A stretch of DNA of 38,152 nucleotides. Origin: an uncultured Dehalococcoidia bacterium. Its GTDB lineage: Bacteria > Chloroflexota > Dehalococcoidia > Dehalococcoidales > UBA1222. The notes beneath the pieces are model-generated. The model was not told where the DNA came from. It made no database searches and saw only the letters and a list, made by a program, of their open reading frames with translations. Made by a program: the position numbers and the translations under genes. Positions 17,428 through 25,160 of this stretch are shown piece after piece. Numbering within the stretch: position 1 is the first letter of the stretch; each line of letters begins with the position of its first letter. The stretch spans positions 1 through 38,152 of the forward strand of contig CAIMVG010000029.1 of assembly GCA_903844845.1 (NCBI GenBank). Direction: 5' to 3'.

Positions 17428-19122
17428 ATGCGTATTTCTCAGTTATTCGGAAAAAGATTGCGTGAAATCCCGGCGGAAGCCGATACGGACAGCCATCGCC
17501 TGCTGCTAAGGGCAGGCATGATCAGCCAGCTGGCAGCGGGCGTGTATTCCTACATGCCGCTGGCCCTTCGTTCCCTGCGCAAAATAGAAAACATCGTCCG
17601 GGACGAGATGAACAAAACGGGCGCACAGGAAGTGCTGATGCCCACCCTCCAACCGATCGAACTGTGGCAGAAATCGGGCCGCGACCTGGCGATGGGGCAA
17701 ACCCTTTTTCACCTTGCCGACCGCAAAGACCGCAACCTGGTGCTCGGGCCGACTCATGAAGAAGTCGTCACCGACCTGGCAGGCCGTAACGTGCAGAGCT
17801 ATCGCGACCTTCCTTTTACCCTGTACCAGATCCAGACCAAGATGCGTGATGAACCGCGCCCGAGGGGCGGGCTCATCCGGGTGCGCGAATTCACCATGAA
17901 AGATGCATACAGCTTCGACGCTGATGAAGCGGGGTTGGACGTGACCTACAAGAAGATGGTGCAGGCTTACAAGAATATATACCGCAGGTGCGGCCTGCCC
18001 GCGATGATAATCGAGGCGGACAGCGGTGCCATCGGCGGCAAGGACTCGCAGGAATTCATGGCGGTCACCGATATCGGTGAAGACGAGATCATCATATGTG
18101 ATGCCTGCGGGCTGGGCGCCAACGTCGAGAAGGCCGTCAGTGTAAAAGCCGGGGCTGAAAACGGGCCCCCGATGGATATCGAGGAGATCGAAACCCCGGG
18201 CAAGGAAAGCATAGACGACCTGGCTGTCTTTCTTAAGGTCAAGACCGCCCAGACACTGAAAGCGGTCTTTTACACAGCGGACGGAGATCTAATTTTTACA
18301 GTTATCCGGGGCGACCTCGAGGTCAACGAGATCAAATTGAAAAAGGTATTGCATGCCGTCGACCTCAGGCTGGCGACGGACCAGGAGGTCAAAGCCAAAG
18401 GCATCGTTCCCGGTTCTGCTTCACCCGTCGGCATGCTTGGGGTCAGGGTCATAGCCGACATTTCGGTAACATCCGGAACCAACTTTGTGGCCGGGGCCAA
18501 CAAGCAGGGGCGCCACCTTAAAAACGTCAATTATCCCCGCGACTTCAAAACAGAAATTGTGGCCGATATTTCCAAAGCCAAAGCAGGTGATGCCTGCGCG
18601 GTCTGCGGGAGCGCGTTGCGGACCGTACGCGGTATGGAGATAGGCCACGTCTTCAAGTTAGGCACTTCTATCAGTGATAAATTAGGCGCCTGTTTCGTCG
18701 ACGAGAACGGGGCTTCCCACCCGATCATCATGGGCTGTTACGGGATCGGCATCGGGCGCCTCATGGCAGCCGTTATCGAACTGAACCATGACGATAAAGG
18801 CATCATCTGGCCCCCGGCTATCGCTCCCTACCAGGTCTATCTCTGCCCTCTCTATATGGACAATGCCGAGGTTGTAAAACAGGCGGACGGTCTTTATGAA
18901 ACGTTGACCGGGATGGGCATCGAAGTGCTTTACGATGACCGCGCCGAATCCCCGGGTGTGAAATTCAACGATGCTGACCTTTTGGGCATCCCGGTCCGCA
19001 TCACCGTCAGCCCCCGCTCGCTGGAAAAAGGCAGCGTCGAGGTAAAACTCCGCAGTGAAAAGAAACCCGAGCTTGTAGCCCTGGGTGACGCGATCGGCAG
19101 GGTAAAAACCCTGCTGGGATAA
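17428..19122 (+). CDS. proS: Prolyl-tRNA synthetase, bacterial type
   Basis: This class II aminoacyl-tRNA synthetase charges tRNA-Pro. The protein has 564 residues from ATG 17428 (MRISQLFGKRLREIPAEAD), which matches the family N-terminus. AAGGA lies 11 nt upstream; the TTG three codons earlier is less likely. Class II motif 2 appears as DEPRPRGGLIRVREFTMKDAYSFD near 148-171 and motif 3 as GCYGIGIGRLMAAVIE near 437-452. Between them lies the YbaK-like editing insertion (about 225-385) typical of the long bacterial form. The anticodon-binding domain is C-terminal. It is followed by a strong bidirectional terminator. Confidence 0.97.
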   Translation: MRISQLFGKRLREIPAEADTDSHRLLLRAGMISQLAAGVYSYMPLALRSLRKIENIVRDEMNKTGAQEVLMPTLQPIELWQKSGRDLAMGQTLFHLADRKDRNLVLGPTHEEVVTDLAGRNVQSYRDLPFTLYQIQTKMRDEPRPRGGLIRVREFTMKDAYSFDADEAGLDVTYKKMVQAYKNIYRRCGLPAMIIEADSGAIGGKDSQEFMAVTDIGEDEIIICDACGLGANVEKAVSVKAGAENGPPMDIEEIETPGKESIDDLAVFLKVKTAQTLKAVFYTADGDLIFTVIRGDLEVNEIKLKKVLHAVDLRLATDQEVKAKGIVPGSASPVGMLGVRVIADISVTSGTNFVAGANKQGRHLKNVNYPRDFKTEIVADISKAKAGDACAVCGSALRTVRGMEIGHVFKLGTSISDKLGACFVDENGASHPIIMGCYGIGIGRLMAAVIELNHDDKGIIWPPAIAPYQVYLCPLYMDNAEVVKQADGLYETLTGMGIEVLYDDRAESPGVKFNDADLLGIPVRITVSPRSLEKGSVEVKLRSEKKPELVALGDAIGRVKTLLG

Positions 19123-19134
19123 AACCCGGTTGAT

Positions 19135-19171
19135 AATAAAAAAGGCCCTGCTGCGCAGGGCCTTTTTTATT
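19135..19171. terminator. Bidirectional terminator between proS and the pheST operon end
   Basis: A perfect 16-bp inverted repeat (19135-19150 with 19156-19171) has an A-rich left flank and T-rich right flank, so it works for proS on plus and for the gene at 19183 on minus. Confidence 0.88.
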
Positions 19172-19182
19172 CCGTATCGTGA

Positions 19183-19557
19183 TTAAATCTCAAAGACCGA
19201 GAGTAAAACGAATCCCTCGGGCTTCAGGATGTCTTCGAAATATTTTACAGCGTGTTCCTTGAGATAAGCGTTGACGAATTTGTCGGGCGATCTTTCTCCC
19301 CCTTTCGCCATTTCCAGGCGGAAGAGTTTCGGCGCAGACTCGTCCCATTCCCGGGCAACAGTCACCGCGCTGCGCAGCATGTGAAGCATCTCGGAAGAGT
19401 GCTCGACCGATGTGCCCCCGTTGTTCGCCCATATTATTTTAGACGGTTGCCATGCTCCGCCCGGTGAATCGGCCTTTTCGATAATTACATCTGGACAGAG
19501 GATGCCGTGCAGCCTGATCTGCAAACGGCCCTTATCTAAAAGGATAGTTTTTCTCAT
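19183..19557 (-). CDS. Hypothetical protein at the end of the pheS-pheT operon
   Basis: A 124-residue soluble protein with no signal peptide or membrane segment. The start ATG has GAGG 6 nt upstream, 37 bp after pheT, and the gene ends just before the shared terminator, so it is probably co-transcribed with pheST. The N-terminal half looks beta-rich (ILLDKGRLQIRLHGILCPDVIIEKA, then WQPSKIIWANNGGTSVEHSSEM). The C-terminal half looks helical (SPDKFVNAYLKEHAVKYFEDILKPEG). I do not recognise the family and no catalytic motif stands out. Confidence 0.6.
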   Translation of the reverse strand: MRKTILLDKGRLQIRLHGILCPDVIIEKADSPGGAWQPSKIIWANNGGTSVEHSSEMLHMLRSAVTVAREWDESAPKLFRLEMAKGGERSPDKFVNAYLKEHAVKYFEDILKPEGFVLLSVFEI

Positions 19558-19594
19558 TTGTTGCCTCGACGCGGGGATCGGCCTGATGCGAGAT

Positions 19595-21991
19595 TTAACT
19601 TCTGAGTGTAGCGCCCAGTTCGTCAGCCAATTTCTTCAGTATGGCACTCAAAACTTTGTCCACCTCGGTGTCCGTAAGGGTGTGGTCGGCGGACTGAAAA
19701 GTCAACGAATATGCCAGGGATTTATTCCCGGCTGCCACCTGTTTGCCGGAGTACACGTCGAAGAGCACGGCTTTCTTTACGAGTGAAAACCCGTTAATAA
19801 TCCTGACTATCTGGCTGTGGCTGGTTCCCTCCCCGACTATCACCGCGAGGTCCCTCATGACCGCCGGGAACTTGGGCAGGGGTTCGTAATGCATAGTTCC
19901 CGTGGCGAGGGGAAGCAGGACATCTGCGTTTATCTCGAAAAGGCAGGTATTATCGGGCAGATCGAAAGCCTGGGTCACCCTGGGGTGAAGTTGGCCCAGT
20001 ACCCCCATCTGGAACTTGTTTTCCGCAATTACCGCCGCCTGCCGTCCAAGCCTTAAACCGGGGTCCTGGCTTTCAACAAAGTTGACGCCCACCCCGAGAG
20101 CGGCCATCAGGCCCTCGACTGCGCCCTTGGTGTCGAAGAAATCGACGGGTTCTTTGCGTCCCCGCCACACTTTTTCACTTCCGGTGCTCGTCAGCACTCC
20201 GCACAGCATTTCCGGCTCGACAGGCAGGTCACCCGGCTTCGGCAGGTAAACATGCCCGGTCTCGAAAAGGAATATCGCTCCTTCCTCGCGCCGGATGTTG
20301 GCCGCCAGGGCGGCAAGCACGTTACCCCGCAGGCTGGTTCGCAGGCATTCCTGCTCGCTGCTCATGGGATGTTCGATATGGAGCGGCTCCGGCGAAAGAG
20401 GGCTGTTCATGCCCTTTTCGAGGGTCGGGCGGTCGGTGAGCGCGTAGGTGATGACCTCCTGGAATCCGAAACCGGCCAGGACCTGCCGCATGTTCAGGCG
20501 CAAACCCAGCATGGGGTTCGGCTCCTGGTGCGGGATCGCCCCGGAGAGGAGGGTGTCGGGGATGCTCTGGTAACCCATGACACGGGCTATATCTTCGATG
20601 AAATCGGCGTTGAGCCGAAGGTCGCTCCGCCAGTAGGGCGGGATAACTTCGAAAGAATTCTCTGAAACCCGGGCCACCTTGCAGCCCAGGGAAACGAGCG
20701 TCTTTTCGATTTGAGCCGGCGGAACATCCAGTCCGAGGATCCGCTTGACCTCGGAAGTCGTGAGCAAAACAGCAGCGGCATCTTTCCGGCCCGGATAGCG
20801 GTCGATGAGCCCTTCGGCAGCTTTGCCGCCGCATACTTCTATCATCAACTGCACTGCCCGGCGCAATGCCGGCAGCGCCAGCTCCGCCCTGATCGACCTC
20901 TCGAACCTGGCGCTGGCTTCGCTGGGCATTTTGAGGCGCACCTGGGTGTTATGAACACTGGAGGGCTTGAAGTTAGCGGATTCTATCAATACTGCCGTTG
21001 TGCCCTGCGTCACTTCGCTGGTGGCTCCTCCCATTACCCCGGCGATGGCGATCGGCCGGTCCGGGTCGGCGATAATCAGGGTTTCGGCAGTCAGCTTGCG
21101 CTCGACCCCGTCCAGGGTCGTCATCGTCTCTCCGTCGTTGGCGAGGCGCACGATGATTTTTGAGCGGCTGATGTGGTCATAGTCGAAAGCATGCAAAGGC
21201 TGCCCGAACTCAAGCATGACGAAGTTAGTTATGTCCACCACGTTGTTGATGGAGCGGACGCCGGACGCGGTCAGCGCATCTTTCAGCCAGCGGGGAGATT
21301 CGCCGATCTTGACTCCGGTTACAATCCCCGCACAGTAACGGGGGCACAACTGGGCGTCGGTGATCTCTACGGAGATGCTTTCGTCGATCGACCGGCCTGC
21401 GGGGATAAAATCCAGGTTAGGCTCTCTTACAGCCGCGCCTGTAAGGGCCGCCGTTTCATGGGCTATACCCAGAACGGAGAGCATATCCGGGCGATTCGGC
21501 GTAACCTCGAGGTCGAAAATAACGTCGCCCATGTAATCCGCCAGCCTGGCGCCAAGCGGCGCATCGGGCGGGAGAACCAGGATGCCCTCGTGGCTCCTGG
21601 ACAACCCGAGTTCCATTTCCGAACAAACCATCCCTTCGGATAGGACCCCGCGTATCTTGGATGGTTTAAGCTTGATCTTCTCGCCGGTATGCCCGTCTAG
21701 GAGGTTGGCTCCGGCGCGGGCGAATGCGATCTTGTCTCCGATAACCAGGTTGGGGGCGCCGCAAACCACGGTGACGTTTTCTGCGCCGAGATTCACCGTC
21801 GCAAGGCGCAGGCGGTCGGCGTTGGGATGAGGTTCGATCACCGCGATCTGCCCCACGAAAACATTGTCCCACCCGCCGATTACTTCGACATGGGCGACTT
21901 CGGTGCCCGCCGCAGTGATAAGTTTGGCCAGGTCTGACGGGGGCAGGCTGATGTCAACGTATTGCCGCAGCCATTTAAGCGAGCATTTCAT
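19595..21991 (-). CDS. pheT: Phenylalanyl-tRNA synthetase beta subunit
   Basis: This is the large subunit of the (alpha-beta)2 PheRS. The 798-residue length is standard. Domains in order are: the N-terminal segment MKCSLKWLRQYVDISL, an EMAP-II-like tRNA-binding domain (about 40-150; VFVGQIAVIEPHPNADRLRLATVNLG), the B3/B4 editing domain (about 205-390), the B5 domain (about 400-480), the catalytic-like core, and the C-terminal FDX-ACB anticodon-binding domain (about 705-798; LPKFPAVMRDLAVIVGEGTSHSQI). The ATG directly abuts the pheS stop (TAA then ATG), with GAGG about 9 nt before the start, indicating coupled translation. Confidence 0.97.
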   Translation of the reverse strand: MKCSLKWLRQYVDISLPPSDLAKLITAAGTEVAHVEVIGGWDNVFVGQIAVIEPHPNADRLRLATVNLGAENVTVVCGAPNLVIGDKIAFARAGANLLDGHTGEKIKLKPSKIRGVLSEGMVCSEMELGLSRSHEGILVLPPDAPLGARLADYMGDVIFDLEVTPNRPDMLSVLGIAHETAALTGAAVREPNLDFIPAGRSIDESISVEITDAQLCPRYCAGIVTGVKIGESPRWLKDALTASGVRSINNVVDITNFVMLEFGQPLHAFDYDHISRSKIIVRLANDGETMTTLDGVERKLTAETLIIADPDRPIAIAGVMGGATSEVTQGTTAVLIESANFKPSSVHNTQVRLKMPSEASARFERSIRAELALPALRRAVQLMIEVCGGKAAEGLIDRYPGRKDAAAVLLTTSEVKRILGLDVPPAQIEKTLVSLGCKVARVSENSFEVIPPYWRSDLRLNADFIEDIARVMGYQSIPDTLLSGAIPHQEPNPMLGLRLNMRQVLAGFGFQEVITYALTDRPTLEKGMNSPLSPEPLHIEHPMSSEQECLRTSLRGNVLAALAANIRREEGAIFLFETGHVYLPKPGDLPVEPEMLCGVLTSTGSEKVWRGRKEPVDFFDTKGAVEGLMAALGVGVNFVESQDPGLRLGRQAAVIAENKFQMGVLGQLHPRVTQAFDLPDNTCLFEINADVLLPLATGTMHYEPLPKFPAVMRDLAVIVGEGTSHSQIVRIINGFSLVKKAVLFDVYSGKQVAAGNKSLAYSLTFQSADHTLTDTEVDKVLSAILKKLADELGATLRS

Positions 21992-23038
21992 TTAAAATTG
22001 CCTCAGGAAGCGCAGGTCGTTCCCATAAAACAGGCGGATGTCTTCGACTCCGGCGCGCAGGAGAGGTATGCGCTCGATGCCCATGCCGAAAGCAAACCCG
22101 GAATATTTTTTAGAATCGATACCCACGCCTTCCAGCACGTTCGGATGCACCATGCCCGCGCCCAGCACCTCGATCCAGCCGCTTCCGCCGCACAACCGGC
22201 AGCCGTCGCCGCGGCAAACGCCGCATTCGACGGCCATTTCGGCGCCGGGTTCGACATACGGGAAGAAGTCGCAACGGAAGCGGACCCTGCGGTCCGTTCC
22301 GAAAAAGCGCCGCGCGAATTCATGCAGAGTCCCCTTGAGGTCAGCCATACTGATGCCTTCGTCCACAGCGAGTCCTTCGATCTGGCTGAACATGGAGAGG
22401 TGCGTCGCGTCCGTAGCTTCATAACGGTGCACTATGCCCGGGACTACGATCCGGATGGGCGGCCTGTTCTTTTCCATCGTCCTGACCTGCATCGGAGAGG
22501 TATGCGTCCGGAGGAGCATCTTCCAACCCGCGTCATTTGGCGGGGCATCGAGCCAGAATGTATCGGTCGCCGCACGCGCCGGGTGCTCCTTGGGCATGTT
22601 GAGCATATCGAAATTGTAATAATCCCATTCCACTTCGGGCCCTTCCAGGACCTGGAAACCCATCGCGGTGAAGATGGAACTGATCTCACCCAGCGCCTGG
22701 CATACGGGATGCAGGTGCCCCCGGGGGAAAGGGCGCCCCGGAAGGGAAATGTCTATGGTATCTTTTGCATCGGCGGATGAAGCCGCGCGGGCCAGCAGCG
22801 TTTCTTCGGCTATTTTGAAAGCGGCATCAAGTTCAATCTTGAGGGTATTGCTGAGAGCGCCGACTTCTTTGCGTTCTTCGATAGAAAGTCCCGCTAGGCT
22901 GCGTAAAATCTCGGTCAACTGGCTTTTCTTGCCGAGATAACGCACCCGCCAGGCTTCGAGCGAAGCACCATCGCCGCCTGCGGCGAGTTCGCCCAGGGCC
23001 TTCGCTTTTAACTCTTCAAGTTGCGTTTTGATGTCCAT
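21992..23038 (-). CDS. pheS: Phenylalanyl-tRNA synthetase alpha subunit
   Basis: This is the catalytic subunit of PheRS, 348 residues. The N-terminal coiled coil is followed by the class II core. Recognisable parts are [25 protein letters not shown], motif 2 around [14 protein letters not shown] and [17 protein letters not shown], and motif 3 in [36 protein letters not shown] small cysteine cluster ([18 protein letters not shown]) precedes motif 3, as in many bacterial PheS proteins, and probably binds zinc. The strong promoter at 23055-23083 gives a leader of about 10 nt with no clear SD and no room for a T-box. Confidence 0.97.
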   Translation of the reverse strand: MDIKTQLEELKAKALGELAAGGDGASLEAWRVRYLGKKSQLTEILRSLAGLSIEERKEVGALSNTLKIELDAAFKIAEETLLARAASSADAKDTIDISLPGRPFPRGHLHPVCQALGEISSIFTAMGFQVLEGPEVEWDYYNFDMLNMPKEHPARAATDTFWLDAPPNDAGWKMLLRTHTSPMQVRTMEKNRPPIRIVVPGIVHRYEATDATHLSMFSQIEGLAVDEGISMADLKGTLHEFARRFFGTDRRVRFRCDFFPYVEPGAEMAVECGVCRGDGCRLCGGSGWIEVLGAGMVHPNVLEGVGIDSKKYSGFAFGMGIERIPLLRAGVEDIRLFYGNDLRFLRQF

Positions 23039-23054
23039 ATTGATCTGAATAAGG

Positions 23055-23083
23055 ATTATAGGTTATGCAGATTGGGTGGTCAA
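23055..23083 (-). promoter_or_regulatory. Promoter of pheS-pheT
   Basis: On the minus strand TTGACC (23078-23083) and TATAAT (23055-23060) are exactly 17 bp apart. The start would fall near 23048, only about 10 nt before the pheS ATG. It sits directly after the stop of the protease gene. Confidence 0.75.
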
Positions 23084-23085
23084 AC

Positions 23086-24219
23086 TTACTTCCCGTGCAG
23101 GTGGTCCACAGCCCATTGGACCTGGTCTACTGAAGGTTCGAGCGCAAAATCCGGCGTGATGCCGGTGCCTTCTATGAGGTGCCCGTTGGGGGTCAGCCAC
23201 CTGGCGATAGTGAGATAGATCGCCGAACCGTCCGGAAGAACGAAGAATTGGTCGACGCTGCCCTTGCCATAGGTCACCGAACCGGCTACCGCAGCCTTGC
23301 CGTAATCCTGAAGGCAGCCGGTCAGCACTTCGCTCGCGCTGGCGCTGTTTTCATTCACAAGGACAACCACCGGGAGTTCCGTGGTCTGGGCCTGCTTCGT
23401 GGCTTTCACGGTCTCTTCTGATCCGTCATTGTAACGCACGGTCAGGATCGTCCCCTTGGTGACAAAACGGCTTGCGACGTCTACTACTGTCGCTTCAGGG
23501 CCTCCCGGATTGTCCCGCAGGTCGAGGATTATGCCCTTGGCCCCGTCGGACACCATCTGCTGAAACACGGTCGCCAGTTCGTCGTTGGTCGTGTCGCTGA
23601 ACTCGGTTATCTGGATATCGGCTATGTCGCCGATCATCTGCAAAGAAACGCTCGGGGTTTTGATATCGGCGCGCGTGATTGTGAGCAGGACGCTGGTGGT
23701 TTCACCCTCGTGTTGGACCAGCATGGTCAGCTGGGTGCCGGCGGCGCCCTGCACTTTGGCCACGAGGTCCTCGACGGTCATTCCCGAAGTCGAAACGCCG
23801 TTTACTTCGATGATAACATCGCCCGGTTTAAGGCCCGAGGCCTCGGCAGGCGACCCTGGATTGACAGACACCGTCGTGATGTTGCCGTCGACGATGCTGA
23901 CTGACGAACCTATACCGCCATATTGCCCGGACAGGCTGTTCTGCAGCTGTTGATACATCTGGGCATCGAAATATGCAGAGTGCGGGTCATTCAGTTTGTC
24001 CATGAACGCCTGGATAGCGGCCTGGGACAATGCCGCGGAATCCACCAGCGAGGGGTCAACATATTCCTGGTGCAGGATCTTCCAGGCGTCCTCGATACTG
24101 GCCAGATTCTTGTCGGCAGACTGCGAGGCTGCCCCGTAGGTATAGCCTACGAATAGCGCCATCAGGATAACAAGCGCGGAAATGAACCCCAACCATATTC
24201 TTCGGGCGCTTGAAGGCAT
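23086..24219 (-). CDS. C-terminal processing protease (S41 family)
   Basis: The protein has 377 residues from ATG 24219, chosen because AGGAG is 7 nt upstream and the protein then starts with a basic tail plus one signal-anchor helix (about 8-30). A helical region comes next, then a PDZ domain (about 100-180; GGIGSSVSIVDGNITTVSVNPGSPAEASGLKPGDVIIEVNG), then the S41 catalytic domain. The nucleophile should be Ser294 in NSASASEV and the general base Lys319 in YGKGSV, with the same 25-residue spacing as E. coli Tsp. The position equivalent to the third residue, Gln459 of Tsp, is Asp323 here, with Gln at 324. It acts outside the membrane on C-termini of exported proteins. Confidence 0.92.
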   Translation of the reverse strand: MPSSARRIWLGFISALVILMALFVGYTYGAASQSADKNLASIEDAWKILHQEYVDPSLVDSAALSQAAIQAFMDKLNDPHSAYFDAQMYQQLQNSLSGQYGGIGSSVSIVDGNITTVSVNPGSPAEASGLKPGDVIIEVNGVSTSGMTVEDLVAKVQGAAGTQLTMLVQHEGETTSVLLTITRADIKTPSVSLQMIGDIADIQITEFSDTTNDELATVFQQMVSDGAKGIILDLRDNPGGPEATVVDVASRFVTKGTILTVRYNDGSEETVKATKQAQTTELPVVVLVNENSASASEVLTGCLQDYGKAAVAGSVTYGKGSVDQFFVLPDGSAIYLTIARWLTPNGHLIEGTGITPDFALEPSVDQVQWAVDHLHGK

Positions 24220-24262
24220 AACAAAACTCCTAGAGCGTGTTCCAACGCGGAAACTTATATCA

Positions 24263-24276
24263 GTGTACCAGTACAC
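24263..24276. promoter_or_regulatory. Inverted repeat GTGTAC-N2-GTACAC upstream of the protease gene
   Basis: A perfect 6-bp inverted repeat with a 2-bp spacer lies 44-57 bp before the protease ATG, in the 146-bp gap between the divergent protease and acetyltransferase genes. A TTGAAG and a TATAAG flank it on the minus strand at less than ideal spacing, so it may be an operator in a weak promoter. Confidence 0.35.
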
Positions 24277-24302
24277 CGGACTTCAAACAAAGCCGGCGCT
24301 TC

Positions 24303-24331
24303 TTGACGCCGCTGCCGGGCGGTCGTAGACT
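24303..24331 (+). promoter_or_regulatory. Promoter for the GNAT acetyltransferase gene
   Basis: TTGACG at 24303-24308 and TAGACT at 24326-24331 are 17 bp apart. The start near 24338 leaves a leader of about 28 nt containing GGAG at 24354-24357. Confidence 0.55.
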
Positions 24332-24365
24332 GAAACATCTCCATTTTGTACCCGGAGCGTGGCTG

Positions 24366-24794
24366 ATGCCTGAGATGCTTATCCGGCAGTATTCCGCCGA
24401 CAATGAAAATGCGATAATCGAGCTGTGGCAGCGCTGTGGCCTGACGCGTCCCTGGAACGACCCCCGCAAGGACATCGCGCGCAAGCTAAAGGTTAATCCT
24501 GAGTTATTTCTGGTCGGCTTCGTGAACGGAAAGGTTGCCGCCAGCGCCGTGGCGGGATACGAAGGGCACCGCGGTTGGGTGAATTACCTGGCGGTTGACC
24601 CGGATTTTCAGCGGAAGGGTTTGGGGAGGCAGATGATGCAAAACGTCGAGCAGGCGCTGGCCCGAATGGGTTGTCCCAAAGTCAACATCCAGGTGAGGAC
24701 AGGGAACCTGAATGCCATCGAGTTTTATAAAAACCTCGGTTACAAGATTGACGAGACTGTCAGCATGGGGAAACGGCTCGAAGAAGACATCTAG
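24366..24794 (+). CDS. GNAT-family acetyltransferase, YpeA-like
   Basis: A 142-residue N-acetyltransferase. From ATG 24366 it begins MPEMLIRQYSADNENAIIELWQRCGLTRPWNDPRKDI, which resembles YpeA of enterobacteria as I recall it (LWERCDLLRPWNDPEMDI). The acetyl-CoA binding motif A is WVNYLAVDPDFQRKGLGRQMM, with Q-R-K-G-L-G near residues 88-93. The C-terminal FYKNLGYKIDETVSMGKRLEED is also YpeA-like. The substrate is not known for this family. The reading frame is open further upstream to 24237, but that would cross the promoter. GGAG sits 8 nt before the chosen start. The gene is transcribed alone. Confidence 0.85.
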   Translation: MPEMLIRQYSADNENAIIELWQRCGLTRPWNDPRKDIARKLKVNPELFLVGFVNGKVAASAVAGYEGHRGWVNYLAVDPDFQRKGLGRQMMQNVEQALARMGCPKVNIQVRTGNLNAIEFYKNLGYKIDETVSMGKRLEEDI

Positions 24795-25082
24795 CTGTAT
24801 CAGGGGAAATCCATCCTGGGAAAGTGCATGGACAAAACGGCGACCGGATCAGCCATGCAATCTTTCCATCGCTCCCCAATTATTACCGCCATCATCAATG
24901 ATTTAGGCTTCTCCAGCTTCCGTCCGCTTAAATGTGGCAGAGACATTGGAAATTTCCGCTCGGCAGGAAACAGCTTTCAGTTTTCTAACTCATGGTCAAA
25001 TCGTGATATGTCGCACTTCGTTAAAATTCTATCCACTTCTACAATGACTCATGGAAACATGCTGATTCCGCCTCATTATCTA
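24795..25082. other. Intergenic region without a recognisable gene
   Basis: Between the acetyltransferase stop and the promoter of the large lipoprotein gene I see no gene, RNA or terminator. The stretch is clearly more AT-rich than its neighbours. A 110-codon open frame crosses it and the downstream promoter; it is judged spurious. Confidence 0.6.
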
Positions 25083-25111
25083 TTGTCACGCTCATTTTTC
25101 CATGTTACAAT
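25083..25111 (+). promoter_or_regulatory. Promoter for the large Tat lipoprotein gene
   Basis: TTGTCA at 25083-25088 and TACAAT at 25106-25111 are 17 bp apart. The leader is about 43 nt and contains the SD AAGGAG at 25149-25154, 6 nt before the ATG. Confidence 0.7.
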
Positions 25112-25160
25112 TCCCAGCAAAAATATTGAAAAAGAGTTATGGATAGGCAAGGAGATGTGA

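Noticed and set aside
23039-23085. Possible T-box upstream of pheS
   Set aside because: The promoter leaves a leader of about 10 nt, too short for any T-box.
24828-25160. 110-codon plus-strand open frame before the large lipoprotein gene
   Set aside because: It runs through the promoter and SD of the next gene, has no recognisable domain, and has no SD of its own.
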